A stretch of DNA of 46,524 bases from Yinghuangia soli (GTDB lineage: Bacteria > Actinomycetota > Actinomycetes > Streptomycetales > Streptomycetaceae), in assembly GCF_021502675.1 (NCBI RefSeq), contig NZ_JAKFHA010000014.1:60214-106737 (forward strand). The letters are read 5' to 3'. This document shows, one piece after another, positions 41,753-46,524 of the stretch. The notes beneath the pieces are model-generated. The model was not told where the DNA came from, made no database searches, and worked only from the letters and a program-made list of their open reading frames with translations. Position numbers and translations under genes: made by a program. Numbering within the stretch: position 1 is the stretch's first letter; each line of letters starts with the position of its first letter.

Positions 41753-42991
41753 TCACTCCGCGATCTCTATCTCGTAGGTGTTCGACTCGATGCCGGACGC
41801 CGTGACCACGCACAGTTCGACGCGGCCCGGGTCCACGTCGACGGGGATCGGCACCACGACGATGGCGTCGCACGGGTTGGCGAAGCCGGTCTCCGTGGGC
41901 ACCAGCGGCGCGTACACGTGTACCGCTCCGAAGCGGACCACCACGCGCGCGAGTTGGTCGGGTTCGTGCACCCCGGCCGCGGCCAGGTTGGTGCCGCGGA
42001 TCTCGATGTCGTCGCCCTGGCGTACCGCGGTGTCCAGGTTGCCGGGCACGTGCACGCGGACCACGGACAGGATGACCGGCCGGTTGTTCTCGACCAGCTT
42101 GGCCACCACGTAGACCGCGACCGACACCATGGCGAGGGCGACCAGCGTGGCCGGTATGTCCGGCAGCACCTCGGGGTCGCGGGCCAGGCCGACCACCACG
42201 AAGCCCACCGCCACCAGGTTGACCAGCACGTACTGCGCATCGGCGAGGGCGGCGCGGCCACCGTCGTCGGTGACCAGGTCGCGCAGCCGGGCCCGGTCGG
42301 AGTACGGCTTTTGCAGCACCCGGCGGCCGACCTTGTCGCCCACGATGCGGCGGACCAGGACGGCGGCCAGCAGCGGCGCGGCGAACAGCGCGATCTGGTC
42401 GGCGGAGACCGAGCCGAGGCTGTCCAGCAGATCGCTGCGGTCGTCGCCGTCCGACGCCGCGGCCAGCCGGACCGCGAAGAAGACGAAGGTGTAGGTCAGC
42501 GCGACCGCCCACAGCCCGGCAATCGCCTTGGAGGTGGACAGGCGGCCGTCGAGGCCGCGGACCGGTGCGTACAGTCCGGCGCTCGCCCGGGCCCAGTACG
42601 CGACGCCGGCCAGCGCGCCCACCGCCACGACCGCGGCGGCCAGCGCCGCGGTGCGGGTGACCGTCCAGCCGGTGCCGATCGCGGTCAGGGCCTGCACGAC
42701 CAGCAGCACGACCACCGCTGCGGCGAACACCGCGAGGGTGCGGGTGCCCAGAAGACGCAGTGCGGTACGTCCGTGCGCCCGGCGCTTGGCAGCCAAGTCC
42801 ACCGACTTGGCCCGAAGTTCGTCGTCTATCCACTGCCGGGTGGCGAGCTCGGAGGGAGCCACGACGGCCGGCACTCCCTCGCGGCGGGCCAGCGCGCGCC
42901 GCGCCTCGGCGAAGCCGTCGTGGGCCCGCCGGTACTCCTCCCGGACCACGCAGTGGCAGTCCGGTCCGTGCACGCTGACGCCGTGCGCCAT
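41753..42991 (-). CDS. Multi-TM protein with IPT/TIG-like C-terminal domain
   Basis: A 412-aa protein. The N-terminal about 80 residues are soluble, with CHC (VHGPDCHCVVREEYRRAHDGFAEARRALARREG). Six hydrophobic segments follow (about 85-106, 112-132, 160-180, 200-222, 258-278, 285-306). The last 100 residues form a beta-rich domain (VRVHVPGNLDTAVRQGDDIEIRGTNLAAAG...VVVRFGAVHVYAPLVP...VELCVVTASGIESNTYEIEIAE) that resembles IPT/TIG immunoglobulin-like folds. The ATG has GGGGAGGG upstream. Convergent with the 140-aa gene. No function is known to me; surface or envelope binding is a guess. Confidence 0.8.
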   Translation of the reverse strand: MAHGVSVHGPDCHCVVREEYRRAHDGFAEARRALARREGVPAVVAPSELATRQWIDDELRAKSVDLAAKRRAHGRTALRLLGTRTLAVFAAAVVVLLVVQALTAIGTGWTVTRTAALAAAVVAVGALAGVAYWARASAGLYAPVRGLDGRLSTSKAIAGLWAVALTYTFVFFAVRLAAASDGDDRSDLLDSLGSVSADQIALFAAPLLAAVLVRRIVGDKVGRRVLQKPYSDRARLRDLVTDDGGRAALADAQYVLVNLVAVGFVVVGLARDPEVLPDIPATLVALAMVSVAVYVVAKLVENNRPVILSVVRVHVPGNLDTAVRQGDDIEIRGTNLAAAGVHEPDQLARVVVRFGAVHVYAPLVPTETGFANPCDAIVVVPIPVDVDPGRVELCVVTASGIESNTYEIEIAE

Positions 42992-43239
42992 CAGGAACCC
43001 TCCCCTAGGCCGGCCGGGCCGATCCGGGCCACCGCCGGCTCGCGCACCACACCTGCCAGCGCGCATTCTGCCGCATACCCGTGGTGCCCATGGTGCCGGT
43101 GGGGTACGGGACTTCCCGGTTCGCACGGCCCGTCCGAAAGATGCGGTTCACCCGTCTCCCGGCATGCTTAACCTGGGCAATAGTCGGACTTCCTAGTATC
43201 TTGGGAGGAGACCTGCCCAGCGCGTCACCGGAGGCTTCC

Positions 43240-46200
43240 GTGGCCCTGTACGTCCCGACCCGTCCCGTGCGGTTCGTGACCGCGTCCGCCCTGTTCGACG
43301 GGCATGACGCGGCCATCAACATCATGCGGCGCATCCTGCAGGCGCAGGGCGCGGAGGTCATCCACCTCGGCCACAACCGGTCGGTGAGCGAGGTCGTCGA
43401 CGCGGCCCTGGAGGAGGACGTCCAGGGGGTCGCGGTCAGCTCGTACCAGGGCGGCCACGTCGAGTACTTCGAGTACCTGGTCGAACGGCTGCGGGAGCGC
43501 GGCGCCGGCCACGTGCGGGTTTTCGGGGGCGGCGGCGGCGTCATCATCCCTGAGGAAATCACCCGTCTGGCGCAGTCCGGCGTCACCGTGTTCTCCCCCG
43601 AGGACGGCCAGCGCCTCGGCCTCGCCGGGATGATCAACACGCTGATCGAGGCCTGCGACACCGACCTCGCCGAGCAGCCCGCCGCGCTGGACGCCCTGCT
43701 GTCCGGCGACCGCGCCGCGCTGGCCCGCACCCTGACCGTGGTGGAGAACCGCGGCCTGGACGCCGAGACGCTCGCCGCCGTCGAGGCCGCCGCCGCGGGC
43801 CGCCGCGTCCCCGTCCTGGGCATCACCGGCACCGGCGGCTCGGGCAAGTCCTCGCTGACCGACGAGCTGGTCCGCCGGCTGCGCACCGACCAGCAGGACA
43901 AGCTGCGCGTCGCCGTCCTGGCCGTCGATCCGACCCGCCGGCGCGGCGGCGGCGCCCTGCTCGGCGACCGCATCCGCATGAACGCCCTCGACGGCGAGCG
44001 CGTCTTCTTCCGCTCCCTGGCCACCCGCGGCGCCGGGCGCGAGCTGCCCGAGCGCATCGAGCAGTTGCTCGCGGTCTGCAAGGCCGCCGGGTACGACCTG
44101 GTCATCCTGGAGACGCCGGGCATCGGCCAGGGCGACGCCGCGGTCACCACGCACGCCGACACGTCCCTCTATGTCATGACCCCCGAGTTCGGCGCCGCAT
44201 CCCAGCTCGAGAAGATCGACATGCTGGACTTCGCCGACGTCGTGGCCATCAACAAGTTCGAGCGCCGCGGCGCCGAGGACGCGCTGCGCGACGTGTCACG
44301 CCAACTGGTGCGCAACCGCGAGGCGTTCTCGTCCCGTCCGGAGGACATGCCGGTCTTCGGCACCAGCGCCGCCACCTTCAACGACGACGGCGTCACCGCG
44401 CTCTACCAGCACCTCGCCGCGCGCCTGGCCGAGCAGGGGCTGCCCCTCGAACCCGGTGCCCTGCCCGCCGTGACCGTCCGCAAGTCGACCGGCGCCGCGC
44501 ACATCGTGCCGTCCTCCCGGGTCCGCTACCTCGCCGAAGTAGCCGAAACCGTCCGCGGCTACCACGCGGACACCCGTACCCAGTCCGCCGCAGCGGCCCG
44601 CCTGCAGCGCATCGACCTGGTCCGCGGCGAACTGGCCGAGCCGACCCCGTCGGTCGAGGCCCTGCACGCCGACGCCGCGACCGACGTCGCTCCGGACAGC
44701 CAGGCGCTCCTCGCCTCCTGGCCGGCCACCGTCGAGTCGTACTCGGGCGACGAGCAGGTCGTGAAGATCCGCGACCGCGAACTGCACACCGCGCTCACCC
44801 GCGAATCCCTCTCCGGCAACCGCATCCGCCGCGTCGCGCTGCCCCGCTATACCGACCACGGCGAACTGCTGCGCTTCCTGCGCGAGGAGAACCTGCCCGG
44901 CTACTTCCCCTTCACCGCCGGGGTGTTCCCCTTCAAGCGGGACGGCGAGGACCCGGCGCGCATGTTCGCGGGCGAGGGCGACCCGTTCCGCACCAACCGC
45001 CGCTTCAAGCTGCTCTCCTCCGGCGGCGACGCGACCCGCCTGTCCACCGCGTTCGACTCGGTCACGCTCTACGGCCGCGACCCCGACGAGCGCCCGGACA
45101 TCTACGGCAAGGTCGGCACCTCGGGCGTCTCCGTCGCGACCCTCGACGACATGAAGGCCCTGTACGACGGGTTCGACCTGACCGCGCCTTCCACGTCGGT
45201 CTCGATGACCATCAACGGTCCGGCGCCCACGATCCTGGCGTTCTTCCTCAACACGGTCGTCGACGCCGAACTCGACAAGTTCCGCGCCGCCGAAGGGCGC
45301 GAGCCCTCGGCGTCCGAAACGGCGGATCTCCGCGCCACCGCCCTCGCCACCGTGCGCGGCACCGTCCAGGCGGACATCCTCAAGGAGGACCAGGGCCAGA
45401 ACACCTGCCTGTTCTCCACCGAGTTCAGCCTGCGGATGATGGCCGACATCCAGGAGTGGTTCATCCGCAACAAGGTGCGGAACTTCTACTCCGTCTCGAT
45501 CTCCGGGTACCACATCGCCGAAGCCGGCGCGAACCCCGTGAGCCAGCTGGCCTTCACCCTCGCCAACGGCTTCACCTACGTCGAGTCGTACCTCGCCCGC
45601 GGCATGGACATCGACGACTTCGCGCCCAACCTGTCCTTCTTCTTCTCCAACGGCATGGACCCGGAGTACTCGGTCCTCGGCCGCGTCGCCCGCCGCATCT
45701 GGGCGGTCGCCATGCGGGACCGCTACGGCGCGAACGAGCGCAGCCAGAAGCTCAAGTACCACGTCCAGACGTCCGGGCGCTCCCTGCACGCGCAGGAGAT
45801 GGACTTCAACGACATCCGCACCACCCTGCAGGCGCTCATCGCGATCTACGACAACTGCAACAGCCTGCACACCAACGCCTTCGACGAGGCGGTGACGACC
45901 CCCACCGAGGAGTCCGTCCGCCGCGCGCTCGCCATCCAGCTCATCATCAACCACGAGTGGGGCCTCGCGATGAACGAGAACCCCCTGCAGGGCTCGTACA
46001 TCATCGACGAGCTCACCGACCTGGTCGAAGAAGCGGTCCTCACCGAGTTCGACCGCATCTCCGAACGCGGCGGCGTCCTCGGCGCGATGGAGACCGGCTA
46101 CCAGCGCGGCCGCATCCAGGACGAGTCGATGCTGTACGAGCAGCGCAAGCACGACGGCACGCTGCCCATCATCGGCGTCAACACCTTCCGCGCGCCGAAC

Positions 46201-46458
46201 GCCGACGAAGCAGCCCACGGCCCCGTCGAACTCGCCCGCGCCACCGAGACCGAGAAGGAATCCCAGCTGCACCGCGTCCGCGACTTCCGCACCCGCCACC
46301 ACTCCGCCGCGGACGCCGCCCTGGCCGCCCTGAAGCACGCCGCCACCCACGACGAGAACGTCTTCGACGTCCTCATGGACGCGGCGCGCGTATGCACCCT
46401 CCAGCAGGTGACCGAGGCGTTCTTCGAAGTAGGCGGCCAATACCGCCGCAACGTCTGA
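43240..46458 (+). CDS. icmF: Fused isobutyryl-CoA mutase (B12-dependent, with GTPase chaperone domain)
   Basis: A 1072-aa protein interconverting isobutyryl-CoA and n-butyryl-CoA with adenosylcobalamin. The B12-binding domain is first (RFVTASALFDGHDAAINIMRRILQ; lower axial ligand H22 in DGHDAA). The MeaB-like G-protein domain has Walker A GTGGSGKSS (about 198-206), ETPGIGQGDAAV and NKFERRGAEDA. The substrate-binding TIM barrel follows: YFPFTAGVFPFKRDGEDPARMFAGEGDPFRTNRRFKLLS, then GQNTCLFSTEFSLRMMADIQEWF and YHIAEAGANPVSQLAFTLANGFTYVE. The domain order B12-GTPase-barrel and the PFTAGVFPFKR segment (Phe where methylmalonyl-CoA mutase has Tyr) identify IcmF rather than MutB. The GTG has GGAGG upstream, and the C-terminus is complete. 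Confidence 0.94.
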   Translation: MALYVPTRPVRFVTASALFDGHDAAINIMRRILQAQGAEVIHLGHNRSVSEVVDAALEEDVQGVAVSSYQGGHVEYFEYLVERLRERGAGHVRVFGGGGGVIIPEEITRLAQSGVTVFSPEDGQRLGLAGMINTLIEACDTDLAEQPAALDALLSGDRAALARTLTVVENRGLDAETLAAVEAAAAGRRVPVLGITGTGGSGKSSLTDELVRRLRTDQQDKLRVAVLAVDPTRRRGGGALLGDRIRMNALDGERVFFRSLATRGAGRELPERIEQLLAVCKAAGYDLVILETPGIGQGDAAVTTHADTSLYVMTPEFGAASQLEKIDMLDFADVVAINKFERRGAEDALRDVSRQLVRNREAFSSRPEDMPVFGTSAATFNDDGVTALYQHLAARLAEQGLPLEPGALPAVTVRKSTGAAHIVPSSRVRYLAEVAETVRGYHADTRTQSAAAARLQRIDLVRGELAEPTPSVEALHADAATDVAPDSQALLASWPATVESYSGDEQVVKIRDRELHTALTRESLSGNRIRRVALPRYTDHGELLRFLREENLPGYFPFTAGVFPFKRDGEDPARMFAGEGDPFRTNRRFKLLSSGGDATRLSTAFDSVTLYGRDPDERPDIYGKVGTSGVSVATLDDMKALYDGFDLTAPSTSVSMTINGPAPTILAFFLNTVVDAELDKFRAAEGREPSASETADLRATALATVRGTVQADILKEDQGQNTCLFSTEFSLRMMADIQEWFIRNKVRNFYSVSISGYHIAEAGANPVSQLAFTLANGFTYVESYLARGMDIDDFAPNLSFFFSNGMDPEYSVLGRVARRIWAVAMRDRYGANERSQKLKYHVQTSGRSLHAQEMDFNDIRTTLQALIAIYDNCNSLHTNAFDEAVTTPTEESVRRALAIQLIINHEWGLAMNENPLQGSYIIDELTDLVEEAVLTEFDRISERGGVLGAMETGYQRGRIQDESMLYEQRKHDGTLPIIGVNTFRAPNADEAAHGPVELARATETEKESQLHRVRDFRTRHHSAADAALAALKHAATHDENVFDVLMDAARVCTLQQVTEAFFEVGGQYRRNV

Positions 46459-46467
46459 CGCCGGACG

Positions 46468-46524
<57 letters not shown>

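Overview
This is a very GC-rich actinobacterial chromosome segment. Codon use is strongly G/C in third positions, GTG starts are frequent, and genes often overlap start-to-stop. The core gene order (purN-purH, a DUF6350 membrane protein, sucC-sucD, a MoxR/VWA module, an M23 peptidase, pcrA, a riboswitch-controlled NlpC/P60 hydrolase, PspC-linked two-component genes) and a TTA codon in a regulator suggest a Streptomyces or close relative in the Streptomycetales. This is inference from gene content; no search was run. Both window ends and one internal stretch (about 5466-5582) are nearly pure C/G homopolymer runs and look like unreliable sequence.

Layout. 1-2342: purine synthesis (purN-purH, minus). 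2856-5445: an accessory insert with a small membrane protein and a type VII-secretion-like pair (EspC-like 95-aa protein plus a 462-aa protein with a C-terminal HEERH zincin motif). 5625-7124: DUF6350 membrane protein, divergent from a sigma-factor-like protein carrying a C-terminal membrane anchor (7357-9048). 9094-13669: small accessory genes: an Mth938-like protein, a cupin with a well-defined promoter/operator, and two paralogous lipoproteins. These lipoproteins flank a divergent cassette of a TrmB/LuxR-type regulator with a TTA codon, a 106-aa protein, and a 41-aa peptide whose C-terminal half is a tandem TDNGNFGWQ repeat. 13835-15912: succinyl-CoA synthetase (sucC-sucD).

16344-29829: a five-gene module resembling E. 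coli yehLMPQ plus DUF5691: SWIM zinc finger, DUF5691, MoxR-family AAA+ ATPase, DUF5682, VWA protein. A block with a flavin/heme reductase, a tiny membrane peptide, a membrane protein and a histidine kinase/response regulator pair separates the two halves. 30157-37555: a lipase-like hydrolase, a membrane-anchored M23 peptidase with a long Tyr-rich cytoplasmic tail, pcrA with a small membrane protein, and an NlpC/P60 hydrolase behind a c-di-AMP (ydaO) riboswitch. 37688-41547: an envelope-stress locus with a LuxR-type response regulator, a PspC-histidine kinase fusion, and a divergent PspC/LiaF-like protein with a small membrane partner. 41753-42991: a multi-TM protein with an IPT/TIG-like tail. 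43240-46458: fused isobutyryl-CoA mutase (icmF).

Themes are central metabolism (purines, TCA, B12-dependent acyl-CoA rearrangement), cell-wall hydrolysis and envelope sensing, and at least two little-described systems: the peptide/LuxR cassette and the YehL-type MoxR module.
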